DNA of 64,000 nt from Nissolia schottii. Lineage: Eukaryota; Streptophyta; Magnoliopsida; Fabales; Fabaceae. Both the position numbers and the translations under genes were made by a program. Positions 11,404 to 23,775 of the stretch are shown piece after piece. The notes under the pieces were generated by a model, which was given only the letters and a program-made list of their open reading frames with translations, made no database searches and was not told the origin of the DNA. The stretch lies in assembly GCA_003254905.1 (NCBI GenBank), contig QANU01071019.1, positions 95,410-159,409 of the forward strand. Direction: 5' to 3'. How positions within the stretch are numbered: position 1 is the stretch's first letter; each line of letters begins with the position of its first letter.

Positions 11404-13300
11404 GTAACACCCTAACTAGATACTTACGCTTAAGTCGTAAGTAATGCTCGTTAGTTTGTTACCTTCCGGCTAGATTACTTTTAGACTTACTTTGAAAATA
11501 TGTTTAGTTCTAAGACTATGGACCAATTTAAAACTTTCTTTTTTAAGAGGAAAGGTGAGTCGTACCTGTAACATGGTTAATTGATCTAAAATACTAGCCA
11601 AACTAATCCTACACTATGGCATACATCAAATAATCACACATAAACATATATTCATAAACATAAGGCCAAGTACATCGAGTGGTCCCAGAAGTTCAAATAT
11701 GTCATACACACATATACATAGATATTTACATCATTTAAAGCCACGCATGGAACCTAGGTGTAGCTACCCCCATTGGCCCATATGGCAAAAGAAACATGTA
11801 CAAAGAGCCTAATAATGCTAAACTATCTACTCGCTATGATGGCAGCATGCCCTGCGAAAACTCCGAACCTCATATATGATGCTTTCCGCTCCTAGCACTG
11901 CCAAGATTTGAACTTACCTCCATGCATGTTCCCTGGGGATGTCGTGTCGGCTCGTCATGGTGACCTGGAACCATAGGAGGGTGGGTAATGAAAATTATAT
12001 TCTCACTGGGTCCCTAAGCACTAACTAGGTATTAACTCATAGGGTTTCAACCATTCGGTCCATCTCTAAGTGATCACACATTCATCTAAGGTTCGTATAT
12101 TTATCTTGACCTAGTCCCAAATGGTTACCATTTAGCCGGCCTAATCTTTTCTATAACTTAACATTTATCAAGATGTAATAGCAGGTATCGTCGTAGAACA
12201 AAACTTTAAACATGCATAAAAACATTACATCATGGCATTATTCCTAGTATCCTTTGCTCACTTTTTGAAATAATTCGTTATAGGCTTTAATCCATTAGTC
12301 CTTTTTTTCTTAATCAATTCTCTTCTATCATTTCCCTCCGTACACCTGAAGGGTACCACCTCTCCGAACAATGTACAACTCCTTGTCGGAGTGGCCAACT
12401 ACCTGCATTGGCCTAGGGGAAATGCTCTTATACCCTTTGGTATGCTTAGGGGCCCGTTTACCCTCCCAAGGACATACAATCTTTGAAGGAGTTGAGCTCA
12501 ATCCGTGGTAGCGAACCACATATAAAACCTAACATAGTCAGTAATGATCGATGAGATTTATCTTCTACCCTTTCAGTACACGTGGGGGGTACCACCCTTC
12601 CGAACAATGTACAACTCCTTAGTGGAGTGATCAACCAACTGTGTTGGTCCAAAGGACTGTTATCTTCTTTTCTTTCCATACACCTAGAGGGTACCACCCA
12701 TCTGGAAAATGTACAACTCCTTAGTGGAGTGACCAACTAACTGCATTGGTCCAAAGGACATGCTCTACTTGGGAAGCATATTATCTCTTTAACCCTTATA
12801 AGTGTGTTATTTAAAAACGTATTATGAATATCTCCTCAGACGAGGGCCTAATCTATCTTTTATTCTTAAAGCATCTTATGGAATTTGCCTCGATTAAGGA
12901 CTTGAATAGTCTTTCACTTGCTCTTTAGAAAATCATATAACACACTTATAATGGGAGTGGTGTTATCATTCTTTTACACATTATTATGGCCTTAACATCA
13001 CTTAATTTTCTTTTTAATGCCTAATTTTAAATGTTAATGAATACTAACATGGTCAAGTATAAACAAATAGTCTAACATAGATGTCATCACATATAGCAAT
13101 AATACTCAATCAAGCATAATTCAAAGGAGTCAAACATATAAATGAGTCGTTTTACCAATGACTAAAGACTAAGAGTAGTGAGTTATGGTTTGGTTTTAGT
13201 GCGCTAATTCTCCTCAATCGCCTGCCCTCGTGATGTAGCCCTTACCAATCTTGTCTTCTCGGTCCGCGTTGTCCTCCTATTTGGAGACAAGTGATTTGCA
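11404..13300 (-). mobile_element. Chromovirus-type LTR (3' LTR of a minus-strand element)
   Basis: Starts with tgtaacaccctaactagata, the reverse complement of a GGGTGTTACA LTR end that is common in Tekay/Del chromoviruses. A related start occurs at 54,114 and, more diverged, at about 49,417. The integrase fragment on the minus strand at 14,350-14,850 lies on the correct side for this to be its 3' LTR. The right boundary is uncertain. No intact partner LTR is in the window. Confidence 0.55.
12319..12765. repeat. Three ~107-bp tandem repeats inside the LTR
   Basis: Units at about 12,319-12,430, 12,552-12,659 and 12,660-12,765 share gggtaccaccc, then aatgtacaactcctt and ggagtg.ccaac, ending in ttggtccaaagg. 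The first unit is separated from the second by about 120 bp. Such internal repeats are typical of long gypsy LTRs. Confidence 0.75.
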
Positions 13301-13682
13301 TCCTTGGGGGTGTGAAACATATTTTTATGTGTTTGTTTTGGATTGTTTGTGTTAAGGTTCACTAATGTTGCTGTTAACAAAAGAGATCAGATATTAGATA
13401 CCCAAATAACCACCATAGCATTTGTCCAGTTGCAACTTGATGGAGATTAACAAGCTCTATATCACTTTAAGCAGCATTTCTGCTTTAATTACATAATCAA
13501 AACTTATGAATTGAAAAACGTAAATATAAAAAAAATAAAAAATGAAATCCATGATGGGGAATAGAAAATACAGTACTCATAAATGACATAATTACAGTAC
13601 CAAGTGAAACTAATAGACTAAAAATGAAGAAAGGATTATAAAGAAAGAAAGAAAGAAAAGATAAGATAAGAAAACTACTTAC

Positions 13683-13805
13683 TTGTAAAATCTGCGTATA
13701 CTTTTTCAGAATCAAAGGGTGATTTGGATACTCATCAACCATCCTTTTGTAATACCCTTCAAGATCTATACTTTCTTCCAATTCTTGATTGAACACATTA
13801 ACATC
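13683..13805 (-). pseudogene. Isolated TPR-like exon fragment
   Basis: On the minus strand one exon-like stretch reads LEGYYKRMVDEYPNHPLIL then KKYTQILQ and is followed by a good donor (caagtaagta). The YYKRMVDEYPNHPLIL pattern resembles plant TPR-like proteins with a YYxRMLxENPxNPL motif. Nothing upstream or downstream continues it within 300 bp. It is probably a captured or orphaned exon among retroelement debris. The family assignment is from memory of the motif only. Confidence 0.4.
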
Positions 13806-14340
13806 AGCACTGGTGTTGTTGACTTTGGACCGTGATTATGTGACTCCTTAAAGATTGTAACATTTCAGAAGTCAATTGGTTAGATTTTCTCAATATGCAT
13901 TCCTCTTTCTTTCTTTCTCGCTTTCTTTCTTTTTCTACTAAGCTTTTTTTGTGCTTTTGGCCCTTTGGGCTTTAACTGTGTGGATGAGGGCATGCTATTT
14001 GATATGCCCTTTGTGTAGGCTTTCAGGCTCTCATCCAGTATTAATCACGCCAAAGTGCTGTTGCTGGTAGAACTACTCTTCAGGTTGGTTAACTTTTACC
14101 TGAAGCTTGGGCACTACTTATCTTGTTAATTCTTATATTGGTTTTCGAAATGACGATTGTACTTCTGGCAATTTCTAGGGGCGCAATATTTATGATGGTT
14201 GCTGTCAGTTGGACATTCAATTCTCAAAGTAGGTGTTGTTGTGCTATTCCATTTTATGTCACTTCATTTGTCTTTTTTCCTTTAGTCTCTTAATTTCTTT
14301 TTTTTTACTTTGGAAATTTAATTCATGTTAATTGCAACCT
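13806..14340. other. Unassigned sequence between element fragments
   Basis: Contains ctttctttctttct runs and short stretches without a coding pattern. Probably decayed retroelement sequence. Confidence 0.4.
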
Positions 14341-14349
14341 TGATGAATT

Positions 14350-14850
14350 ACAAGTGAGCTACAACAATGATCGGCCTGAGACTTCTGCCGCGATTGTGCT
14401 ATCAATAACCTCTCTCAAATCAACTTGATCTTACCCTTGGTGTCTTGAATGATATTGGGGGCAATCAACTATGCCTCACCTGCCTCAAACCAACCAATGG
14501 GATACTTCCAATGTCTCCCATAAAGAGCCTCAAACGGTGCCATCTAAATGCTTGCCTGATAACTGTTGTTGTATGCTAACTCCACTAACGGTAGGTGCTT
14601 CTCCTAGGTCCCTCCAAAATCTAGGACACGTGCCCTAAGTATATCTTCTAGTGTCTGAATGGTTCTCTTTGATTGACTGTTATCAGAGGATGAAATGTTG
14701 TACTCATCTCTAAATCTATACCCATGGCCATATGAAATGCCCTCCAAAATCTAGCAGTAAACTGTGCACCTCTGTCCGTGAAGTCTGAATATCTCCTGGA
14801 TGTAGATCTTTGCATAGTCCATATCCTTAAAGGTGGTCTTGACTAGTATG
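14350..14850 (-). mobile_element. Ty3/gypsy chromovirus integrase fragment (decayed)
   Basis: Minus-strand translation with frameshifts and stops gives YAKIYIQEIFRLHG, SKRTIQTLEDILRARVLDFG, LPLVELAYNNSYQASI and MAPFEALYGRHW. These are diagnostic of the C-terminal integrase core of plant chromoviruses. The HPQTDGQ segment is eroded. Catalytic residues are not traceable, so the fragment is dead. It probably belongs to the element whose LTR lies at 11,404-13,300. Confidence 0.8.
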
Positions 14851-14878
14851 AAGTGTGCTAATATAAAGAACAACGTTA

Positions 14879-14916
14879 CACACACACACATACACATACA
14901 CATACACACACACATA
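14879..14916. repeat. (CA)n-rich microsatellite
   Basis: An imperfect acacacacatacacatacac repeat of about 38 bp. Confidence 0.85.
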
Positions 14917-16260
14917 TATGAATGAATGCTTACAACAATTAACATCATAGCACAATCATCGTTAGAGCATGACATAACATAAACTTAACCATAGATATGA
15001 GCATCATCATATATATAATCATAGGCATATCATAGGCAATAAGGCATGGCATAATCATACATAACAATAGCATATGTAAACACTCCCATTGTAAACGCAA
15101 ACACAACATTAATAACAAAATACTAAACATCGTTTGAACCATACTTATAGTACATCCATGCATTAAGCTGTTACACATTGTATTAGACCTTATGATCACC
15201 AATCTGTCATTAGCTATTCACTTGGCCTACAAAATATGATACTAACGCTAGGCGTGGAGGACTAAAGTGAAATGTTAGGATTTAGGTCTCGAAGTCCCCT
15301 TCTTGGCCTTGATGAAAGTCTAAGCGTTGTATGGTTCATCCTTCGATCCTTACTCACTTAAACAAATACAAAATCACCATTTTCCTTCAGTCGCTTAAGC
15401 TGGCTCCAATAGAACTCTTATGACCAAAAACCTGGTAAAACACAAACATTTAACGGCGATTCAAAAACTGTTGGTAAATGCAAACTTGAAGCTGCCGCCA
15501 TATTTTGAATTAAAAATGTACCAGAAAGTGTTGCAGCGGTTTAAAATCGCTACCATGTTCAGGTGTTTAAATCCGCCACGGTTTAAATTTTGTTCTGTGT
15601 CAAGGGGTTGTATGTTCAAATCCTTCATAGGAGAAAAAAACACAATCATTGATATCTATATCAAAGATTAAAGTGACGAGACATATGACCGCATAATTTG
15701 TGTGTTCGAGTTTGTGGGATAGAGTAAACCATTTGATTCGAGTACTCGATCTCCAATGGGCCTGGTGTGATTATTTTGGAGTAGCTGAGACACACTCCGA
15801 TAATCCAAAAAAAAAAAAACTATTAGATGTAGGACATGCTAAATATAATTAAAAATTATTCAGTTGCATCTACCCAGTGATTATTGGTAGTTTCTATAAA
15901 GGTTAGGAGGAGTTAAGACACTACTAAGCAAAGAACTCAACACAAAATATTTGTTAGGACATTAAATTTGATTCGTTTATAGTACTTCATGTCTTGGAGA
16001 CAACGACCCTTGGTCAATATGATGGTTTTATATTGTATAAAAAAAATAATTTACAATTAGGGAACCAATTTGTTAATAATTTCTCTCATGAATGATACAT
16101 CATGCAAATTAACCCAAAAATCACATATTAAAGAGAAAAGACACTTTTCAGGAAGGTGGGTGTGGCATCCAAGTTTTTGATCTGTTCAATCTCGTTTTAG
16201 CAATATTTTTCAACTTTCGTTTTTAGCTATTAGTATATTCAACATTCAAACACCAAGCGA

Positions 16261-16305
16261 AGTCAACGTAACCAAAACGTTTTCTACCCAGCACCCTATA
16301 TATAA
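16261..16305 (+). promoter_or_regulatory. W-box-like motif and TATA box of peptide gene 1
   Basis: AGTCAA (reverse complement TTGACT, a W-box core) at 16,261-16,266 lies 31 bp before a tatatataa box at 16,297-16,305. The ATG follows 160 bp after the start of the TATA box. Confidence 0.65.
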
Positions 16306-16456
16306 TGTGTGTTGTAGCTACTTTCTTCATCGCATCCAATATTTCACAATCTCTCATTTTCTAAAAAATTCTCCTGCCTTCCGAATTCCAGACAACAAAA
16401 CATTAAAGTACATACAAGCATTAATTGTGTTTTACTTCCACTATTTAATTTTAGAC

Positions 16457-16642
16457 ATGTCTTCATCTAACAGTCATATAAGAAGGGTCCTCTTCATTGT
16501 TATGGTGATCATGTTGATCATTTTGATTGCTTCTCCTCAATTTGGAGAAGCATGGAGGCCATTACAACATGATGGGCTTCTTTTGCAGTTGCTTCCAAGA
16601 GGCTCTCCCAACACATCAAAGGGGGATGATACTCATCCCTGA
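16457..16642 (+). CDS. Small secreted peptide precursor, array copy 1
   Basis: A 61-aa single-exon precursor starting MSSSNSHIRR. A basic n-region and a 17-residue hydrophobic core (VLFIVMVIMLIILIA) form a signal peptide with a probable cleavage after SPQFGEA. The remaining 31 residues have no cysteine: WRPLQHDG, then LLLQLLPRGSPN, then TSKGDDTHP. The size, the secretion signal and the short conserved C-terminus are those of a plant signalling-peptide precursor. The Pro/Gly/His-rich end recalls PIP/PIPL, IDA and CEP peptides, yet SGPS, PIPPS and the CEP core are absent, so the family is unassigned. The frame is open upstream to a GTG at 16,307, but the ATG at 16,457 is conserved in all six copies. 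A polyadenylation signal AATAAA lies at 16,832. The protein is identical to copy 3. Confidence 0.8.
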   Translation: MSSSNSHIRRVLFIVMVIMLIILIASPQFGEAWRPLQHDGLLLQLLPRGSPNTSKGDDTHP

Positions 16643-16885
16643 GAATAAGCACCTTGAAATATGGACAAGCACATGCATGGGACAAGCTAATTCTTTTATA
16701 GGGTATATAGTTCTTGAAACAGTTAGATCAGTTGACCAGTAAATTAATGATTCAGATGTAACCATTCTTTTATTCTTTTAATTACTTGCTGGGACAAAAG
16801 CAGAAAAGTTGTATTTAACATTCTTTTATTGAATAAACACTTCCCACATTATTTTTTTGTGGAAAAACTATCTTTTGCCCCTATT

Positions 16886-17353
16886 CATAATACTTTGAAA
16901 CTAGAAGGTGTCAGGTCAGAGGAGGGAAAGGGATAGAGTATTGCAAACTGAGAGAAAAATGAGAGAAAAGAGTTTTTGAACTTCTCGTAGAATTATGATT
17001 CCCATCTTTTCTTGATACTCTTTGGTTTCTTACGGTATTATCTTCCATGACATGTGAGTCAACCCTATCATGCTTCCGACAACCTCGGTTGTGCCTAATG
17101 TCGTCTCCTGCAGTTTTCGTTCATGCCTTCGTGTAGATCTTCTTGTTGTTCCTACTGCAGACCTCATGCCCTTCTTGCTTCTATGTAGACTTCATTGTCG
17201 TTCTCACTATGCTTCTCGTCTAACATTCTACATCTAATTTTGGCAAGCTGGACTTTAGCAGGAGGGAGAGTGTTAAAAATCAATTAAATATTTAATTATA
17301 TCTTTTTATTGATTTAAATATGACTAGATTGATTTGTAATTATGTTTCTGATT
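16886..17353. other. 468-bp segment kept in unit 1, lost from units 2 and 3
   Basis: Units 2 and 3 join ctatt directly to taggcattataaatacg, skipping this stretch. Its start (gaaactagaaggtgtcagg..gagggaaaggg) matches the 3' flank of the older peptide gene 5 near 33,795-33,840. It is therefore ancestral sequence deleted once before units 2 and 3 separated, rather than an insertion in unit 1. Confidence 0.75.
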
Positions 17354-17588
17354 TAGGCATTATAAATACGCATGGCCTCTTTGTACATTACACATAATTC
17401 GAAATATAGAGATACACATGGTCTTTTCTCCATCCTTTTTGGTTTATTGATACTAAACACCATTAACTCCTTACTAATACACGTAATAGATTATATAACA
17501 AACTCTCACAATCCCGATAAAGAGAAGCTTGACACCAATATTTATCGTGGTAAAGAACACTTTTGAAAACACAAAAACAAGGGAAATG

Positions 17589-18749
17589 CACTACAAGAAA
17601 AATAGAATTTTTCGATGGACAATTTTGCTAGAAAATGAGAAAATTCGCTGCAACATTTGTGTTTTCAACGGATTTTGTGGTGGAATGAAAAACCCTCGAC
17701 AAAAATCAGCTTCCAGCAGGTGTTTGTCGCAAATTTATTTCTGGCGGACCTTGTTAGCGGAGGTTTTCTGGTAGACTTGGGAAGGAAAGAAGATATAGAT
17801 GATGAAGAGAGAGAAAAGGATTAGTAGGAGTACTCTCTCTGAAGAGGCAAGAAGGAACATATCGCTGCCGACTTGCTTGCTTCGTACTCGCAACACCATT
17901 GGAGCTAGAAGACAGTTGATAGCAGACGACCAACAATGATGGTAGGCAGCGACGATAGACAATGTTAGAAAACGAGAGGGTAGAGGGAAGGAGTTGTGTG
18001 AGAGTGAGCAAGAGTGAACAAGATGTTGAGTGGACGAGCGTGTTTCTCGGCAGATTTTGCGGCGCAATATGGCGTCGCAGAAAAAACCCTTCACAAAAAT
18101 CAGTTTTTAGTGGTTGTCCACCCAAAATTTATTTCTGGAAAACTTGGTTGTTAGATACCTATTGGTGGACCTTGCCGCCAGAAGTTTTGCGATATACCTG
18201 GCAAGGAAGGGGGAAGATATAGAGGATGGGGAGTAATAAGGGATTAGACTATGCCCAAAACTATATTTAGGCGTAGTCTAATCTCTTATTAAGGAGAGTA
18301 CTCTCTTTGAAGAGACAAGAAGCAACATATCGTTGTTCACATGCTTGCTTCTCACGTGCTACCACACACATATATTCATCTCAATAGTGAACCAACACAA
18401 CTAGCGCTAGAGATGACAAATGGCACACGGTGAAGACAGACGACGTTGGTGAACAAGAGAGTAAAGGGAAGGAGTTGCGTGAGTGTGACCTTATGAGTGA
18501 ACGAGATGTTTAGCTTAAAATGTTTAGTTTATTTTATTTTATAAATCTTTATTTTATTTTAACAATATTTATTTTTACTACATCTTTCTAATTGGATTAT
18601 TCTTTGATTTTATTTTTATTTTGGTGGCGGAATTTCCATTGACATTATCCACCGGAAAATCTATCGGAAATGTCAATAGAAATATATCCTTTGAAAATTC
18701 CGCCAAAAATTTGCAAATGACTTGGTGCATTAGCAAAAATTTGTCGAAA
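17589..18749. mobile_element. Non-autonomous CACTA element, unit 1 copy (3' end deleted)
   Basis: The left end reads CACTACAAGAAAAATAGA. Interior modules are repeated (an agatatagaggatg...gaggcaagaaggaacatatcg segment occurs twice). The right terminus seen in unit 3 is missing because about 50 bp were lost after ttgtcgaaa. There is no transposase ORF. ORFs on either strand here are not conserved between the three copies. Confidence 0.75.
18234..18291. repeat. 58-bp foldback hairpin, unit 1
   Basis: Arms of about 26 bp (taataagggattagacta... and ...tagtctaatctcttatta) enclose a 6-nt loop. Compared with units 2 and 3, one stem position has changed on both arms, giving a possible T-G pair instead of G-C. 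Confidence 0.8.
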
Positions 18750-20219
18750 CCTATGTTTATTGGTCTTTTTTTTCCCCCTTTTTGAATGAGCTAAAATAAC
18801 GTATTGATGGTCATTTAATAGCCAAAACAATATTATTTTAATTTACTCAAAATAAAATAGAAAAAACATTAAACTAGCGAAAACAATGTTTATGCACAAC
18901 AATGGCCAGGTCAAAACGTTTTTTTTTTTTTCCTTATAAGCCAAAAAGGCATTGTTTTGGCTGCTAACAGCCACATTAACGTGATTTGTTAGTGAATTAA
19001 TATGGAGACTTATGAATTACTAACTTAACAAGCTATAATTTGAGGACCATATAAGTATTTTAGCACTAGTTTTAATGGGTTGTACTAATGAAATTTATCA
19101 TGTACATGCCACGGGCTCAACACTAGTGTTATACAATAACTCAATAAGACATAGAATACAATAACTGTCATTAGTTATTCACTTGGCCAACAAAATGTGA
19201 TACTAACGGTAGGCGTGGAGGACTAAAGTGAAATGTTAGGATTTAGGTTTCGAAGTCCCCTTCTTGGCCTTGATAAAGTCTAAGCATTGTATGGTTCATC
19301 CTTTGATGACTCACTTAAACAAATACAAAATCACCATTGTCCTTCAGTCGCTTAAGCTGGCTGCAATAGAACACTTATGACCACAAACCAAGTAAGATAC
19401 AAACATTTACCGGCGATTCAAAAACTGTTGGTAAATGCAAACTTGAAACTGCCGCCATATTTTGAAATAAAAATGTACCAGAAAGTGTTGCAGCGGTTTA
19501 AAACCGCCGCCATCTTCAGGTGTCGAAAGCTGCCGCGGTATAAATTTTGTTCTGTGTCAAGGGGTTGTATGTTCAAATCCTTCATAGGAGAAAAAAAACA
19601 CAATCAATGATATCTATGTCAAAGATTAAAGTGACAAGACATATGACCGCATAATTTGTGTGTTCGAGTTTGTGGGATAGAGTATACCATTTGATTCGAG
19701 TACTCGATCTCCAATGGGCCTGGTGTGATTATTTTGGAGTAGCTGAGACACACTCCGATAATCCAAAAAAAAAAAAAGAACTATTAGATGTAGGACATGC
19801 TAAATATAATTAAAAATTATCCAGTTGCATCTACCCAGTGATTATTGGTAGTTTTTATAAAGGTTAGGAGGAGTTAGACACTACTAAGCAAAGAAAACCC
19901 AACACAAAATATTTGTTGGGACATTAAATTTGATTTGTTTATAGTACTTCATGTTTTGGAGACAACGACCGTTGGTCACTGACGGTTTTATATTGTATAA
20001 AAAAATAATTTACAATTAGGGAACCAATTTGTTAATAATTTCTCTCATGAATGATACATCATGCAAATTAACCCAAAAATCACATATTAAAGAGAAAAGG
20101 CACTTTTCAGGAAGGTGGGTGTGGCATTCAAGTTTTTGATCTGTTCAATCTCTTTTTAGCAATATTTTTCAACTTTCGTTTTTAGCTATTAGTATATTCA
20201 ACATTCAAACACCAAGCGA

Positions 20220-20264
20220 AGTCAACGTAACCAAAACGTTTTCTACCCAGCACCCTATATATAA
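20220..20264 (+). promoter_or_regulatory. W-box-like motif and TATA box of peptide gene 2
   Basis: AGTCAA at 20,220-20,225 and tatatataa at 20,256-20,264, with the same 31-bp spacing as in copy 1. Confidence 0.65.
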
Positions 20265-20415
20265 TGTGTGTTGTAGCTACTTTCTTCATCGCATCCAATA
20301 TTTCACAATCTCTCATTTTCTAAAAAATTCTCCTGCCTTCCGAATTCCAGACAACAAAACATTAAAGTACATACAAGCATTAATTGTGTTTTACTTCCAC
20401 TATTTAATTTTAGAC

Positions 20416-20601
20416 ATGTCTTCATCTAACAGTCATATAAGAAGGGTCCTCTTCATTGTTATGGTGATCATGTTGATCATTTTGATTGCTTCTCCTCAAT
20501 TTGGAGAAGCATGGAGGCCATTACGACATGATGGGCTTCTTTTGCAGTTGCTTCCAAGAGGCTCTCCCAACACATCAAAGGGGGATGATACTCATCCCTG
20601 A
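20416..20601 (+). CDS. Small secreted peptide precursor, array copy 2
   Basis: A 61-aa precursor. It differs from copies 1 and 3 by one residue, R for Q at position 37 (WRPLRHDG), just after the predicted signal-peptide cleavage site. The signal peptide, the LLPRGSPN core and the TSKGDDTHP end are unchanged. AATAAA lies at 20,791. The frame is intact and the promoter and leader are nearly identical to copy 1, so it is probably expressed under the same conditions. Function inferred only from architecture. Confidence 0.8.
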   Translation: MSSSNSHIRRVLFIVMVIMLIILIASPQFGEAWRPLRHDGLLLQLLPRGSPNTSKGDDTHP

Positions 20602-21084
20602 GAATAAGCACCTTGAAATATGGACAAGCACATGCATGGGACAAGCTAATTCTTTTATAGGGTACATAGTTCTTGAAACAATTAGATCAGTTGACCAGTA
20701 AATTAATGATTCAGATGTAACCATTCTTTTATTCTTTTAATTACTTGCTGGGACTAAAGCAGAAAAGTTGTATTTAACATTCTTTTATTGAATAAACACG
20801 TCGCACATTATTTTTTTGGAAAAACTATCTTTTGATCCAATTTAGGCATTATAAATACGCATGGCCTCTTTGTACATTACACACAATTCGAAATATGGAG
20901 ATACGCATTGTCTTTTCTCCATCCTTTTTGGTTTATTGCTACTTAACACAATTAACTCGTTACTAATTAATACACGTAATAGTTCTATAACAAACTCTCA
21001 CAATCCCGATAAAGAGAAGCGGGACATCAATATTTATCGTGGTAAAGAACATATATGTTTGAAAACACAAAAACAAGGGAAATG

Positions 21085-22295
21085 CACTACAAGAAAAATA
21101 GAGTTTTTTGACGGACAATTCTGCAAGAAAATGACAAAATTCGCCGCAACATTTGTGTTTTCAACGGATTTGGTGGTGGAATGAAAAACCCTTGACAAAA
21201 CTCAGCTTCTAGCAGGTGTCCATCGCAAATTTATTTCTGGCTGACCCTTTTAGCGGAGGTTTTCTGGTAGACTTGGGAAGGAAGGGGAGAAGATATAGAT
21301 GATGAAGAGAGAGAAAAGGAAGAGGTTACTACCAAGTGTTAGCAGGAGTACTCTCACTCTCTCTGAAGAGGCAAGAAGGAACATATCGTTGCCCACTTGC
21401 TTGCTTCATATTCGCAACACCATGGAGCTAGACGACAATCGACAGCAGACGACGAACAACGATGGTAAGCAGCGATGATAGACAATGTCAGAAAACGAGA
21501 GGGTTGAGGGAAGGAGCTGTGTGAGAGTGAGTAAGAGTGAACAAGATGTTGAGTGGACGAGCGTGTTTCTTGGCAGATTTTGCGGCGCAATATGGCGTCG
21601 CCGAAAAAACACTCCACAAAAATCAGTTTTTAGTGGTTGTCCACCCCAAATTTATTTTTGGTAAACTTGGTGGTTAGATAACTTTTGGTGGACCTTGCCG
21701 CCATAAGTTTTGCGATATACCTGGCAAGGAAGGGGGAAGATATAGAGGATGGGGAGTAATAAGGGATTAGACTAGGCCCAAAACTATATTTAGGCCTAGT
21801 CTAATCTCTTATTAAGGAGAGTACTCTCTTTGAAGAGGCAAGAAGGAACATATCGTTGTTCACATGCTTGCTTCGCACGTGCTACCACGCACATATATTC
21901 ATCGCAATAGTGAACAAACACAACTAGAGCTAGAGACTATAGATGGCGGGAGATGAAGATGGACGACGTTAGTGAACAAGAGGGTAAAGGGAAGGAGTTG
22001 CGTGAGTGTGACCTTGTGAGTGAACGAGATGTTTAGCTTAAAATGTTTAGTTTATTTTATTTTACAAAACTTTATTTTATTTTAACAATATTTATTTTAC
22101 TACATCTTTCTAATTGGAATATTATTCTTTGATTTTATTTTTATTTTGGTGTCGGAATTTCCATTGACATTATCCACCGGAAAATCTATCAGAAATGTCA
22201 ATAGAAATATATCCTTTGAAAATTCCGCCAAAAATTTGCAAATGACTTGGCACATTAGCAAAAATTTGTCGAAAATATCAATTTATCTTGTATTG
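21085..22295. mobile_element. Non-autonomous CACTA element, unit 2 copy
   Basis: The left end is CACTACAAGAAAAATAGAG and the degraded right end is atttatcttgtattg (original cttgtagtg). Length 1,211 bp. No transposase. The terminus decay suggests it can no longer move. Confidence 0.8.
21757..21814. repeat. 58-bp foldback hairpin, unit 2
   Basis: Near-perfect palindrome: taataagggattagactagg pairs with cctagtctaatctcttatta, with one mismatch in the stem and a short actata loop. Confidence 0.85.
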
Positions 22296-23775
22296 TTAAA
22301 GGAGAGAAGCAAGACACCTATGTTTATTGGTCTTCCCCCCCCCCCTTTCGAATGAGCTAAAATAACGTATTGATGGTCATTTAATAGCCAAAACTACATT
22401 ATTTTAATTTACTCAAAATAAAATATAAAAAACGTTAAACTAGCGAAAACAATGTTTATGCACAACAATGGCGAGGTCAAAACATTTTTTTTCCTTATAA
22501 GCCAAAAAGGCATTGTTTTGGCTGCTAACAGCCACATTAACGTGATTTGTTAGTGAATTAATATGGAGACTTATGAATTACTAACTTAACAAGCTATAAT
22601 TTGTGGACCACATAAGTATTTTAGCACTAGTTTTAATGGGTTGTACTGATGAAATTTACCATGTACATGTCACGGGCTCAACACTAGTGTTATACAATAA
22701 CTCAATAAGACATAGAATACAATAACTGTCATTAGCTATTCACTTGGCCAACAAAATGTGATACTAACGCTAGGCGTGGAGGACTAAAGTGAAATGTTAG
22801 GATTTAGGTCTCGAAGTCCCCTTCTTGGCCTTGATGAAAGTCTAAGCGTTGTATGGTTCATCCTTCGATCCTTACTCACTTAAACAAAGACAAAATCACC
22901 ATTTTCCTTTAGTCGCTTAAGTTGGCTCCAATAGAACTCTTATGACCAAAAACCTGGTAAAACACAAACATTTAACAGCGATTCAAAAACTGTTGGTAAA
23001 TGTAAACTTGAAACTGCCGCCATATTTTGAATTAAAAATGTACCAGAAAGTGTTGCAGCGGTTTAAAACCGCCGCCATCTTCAGGTGTCGAAAGCTGCCG
23101 CGGTATAAATTTTGTTCTGTGTCAAGGGGTTGTATGTTCAAATCCTTCAGAGGAGAAAAAAAAAACACAATCAATGATATCTATATCAAAGATGAAAGTG
23201 ACAAGACATGTGACCGCATAATTTGTGTGTTCGAGTTTGTGGGATAGATTATACCATTTGACTCCAATGGGCCTGGTGTGATTATTTTGGAGTAGCTGAG
23301 ACACACTTCGATAATCCAAAAAAAAAAAAAAAGAACTATTAGATGTAGGACATGCTTAATATAATTAAAAATTATTCAGTTGCATCTACCCAGTGATTAT
23401 TGGTAGTTTCTATAAAGGTTAGGAGGAGTTAAGACACTACTAAGCAAAGAAAACTCAACACAAAATATTTGCTAGGACATTAAATTTGATTCGTTTATAG
23501 TACTTCATGTCTTGGAGACAACGACCGTTGGTCACTGATGGTTTTATATTGTATAAAAAGATAATTTACAATTAGGGAACCAATTTGTTAATAATTTCTC
23601 TCATGAATGATACATCATGCAAATTAACCCAAAAATCACATATTAAAGAGAAAAGACACTTTTCAGGAAGGTGGGTGTGGCATCCAAGTTTTTGATCTGT
23701 TCAATCTCGTTTTAGCAATATTTTTCAACTTTCGTTTTTAGCTATTAGTATATTCAACATTCAAACACCAAGCGA

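Larger units (their letters stand above)
15204..19164. repeat. Tandem segmental duplication, unit 1
   Basis: First of three direct repeats, each beginning ctgtcattag.tattcacttgg. In order it contains a segment with gcggttta motifs and an A13 tail near 15,807 that resembles a SINE end; the peptide gene at 16,457; a 468-bp stretch (16,886-17,353) absent from units 2 and 3; and a non-autonomous CACTA element whose 3' end is deleted. Left of 15,204 the similarity to the other units stops. Confidence 0.9.
19165..22725. repeat. Tandem segmental duplication, unit 2
   Basis: Directly follows unit 1 with the same order of parts: the gcggttta/A-tail segment, a peptide gene, and a CACTA element with hairpin. 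It lacks the 468-bp segment. The right end (cataga ataca) runs straight into unit 3. Confidence 0.9.

Noticed and set aside
12319-12765. CRISPR-like array
   Set aside because: Repeats are long, diverged, only three in number, and lie in a plant LTR.
16307-16456. Upstream in-frame extension of the peptide ORFs (also at 20,266, 28,887 and 32,806)
   Set aside because: Extensions begin at GTG or unconserved codons, cover the TATA-proximal leader and are not conserved in sequence or length. The shared ATG of all six copies is a better start.
17735-18222. Overlapping ORFs of 86-123 codons inside the CACTA copy of unit 1
   Set aside because: Frames and lengths are not preserved in units 2 and 3; not a transposase.
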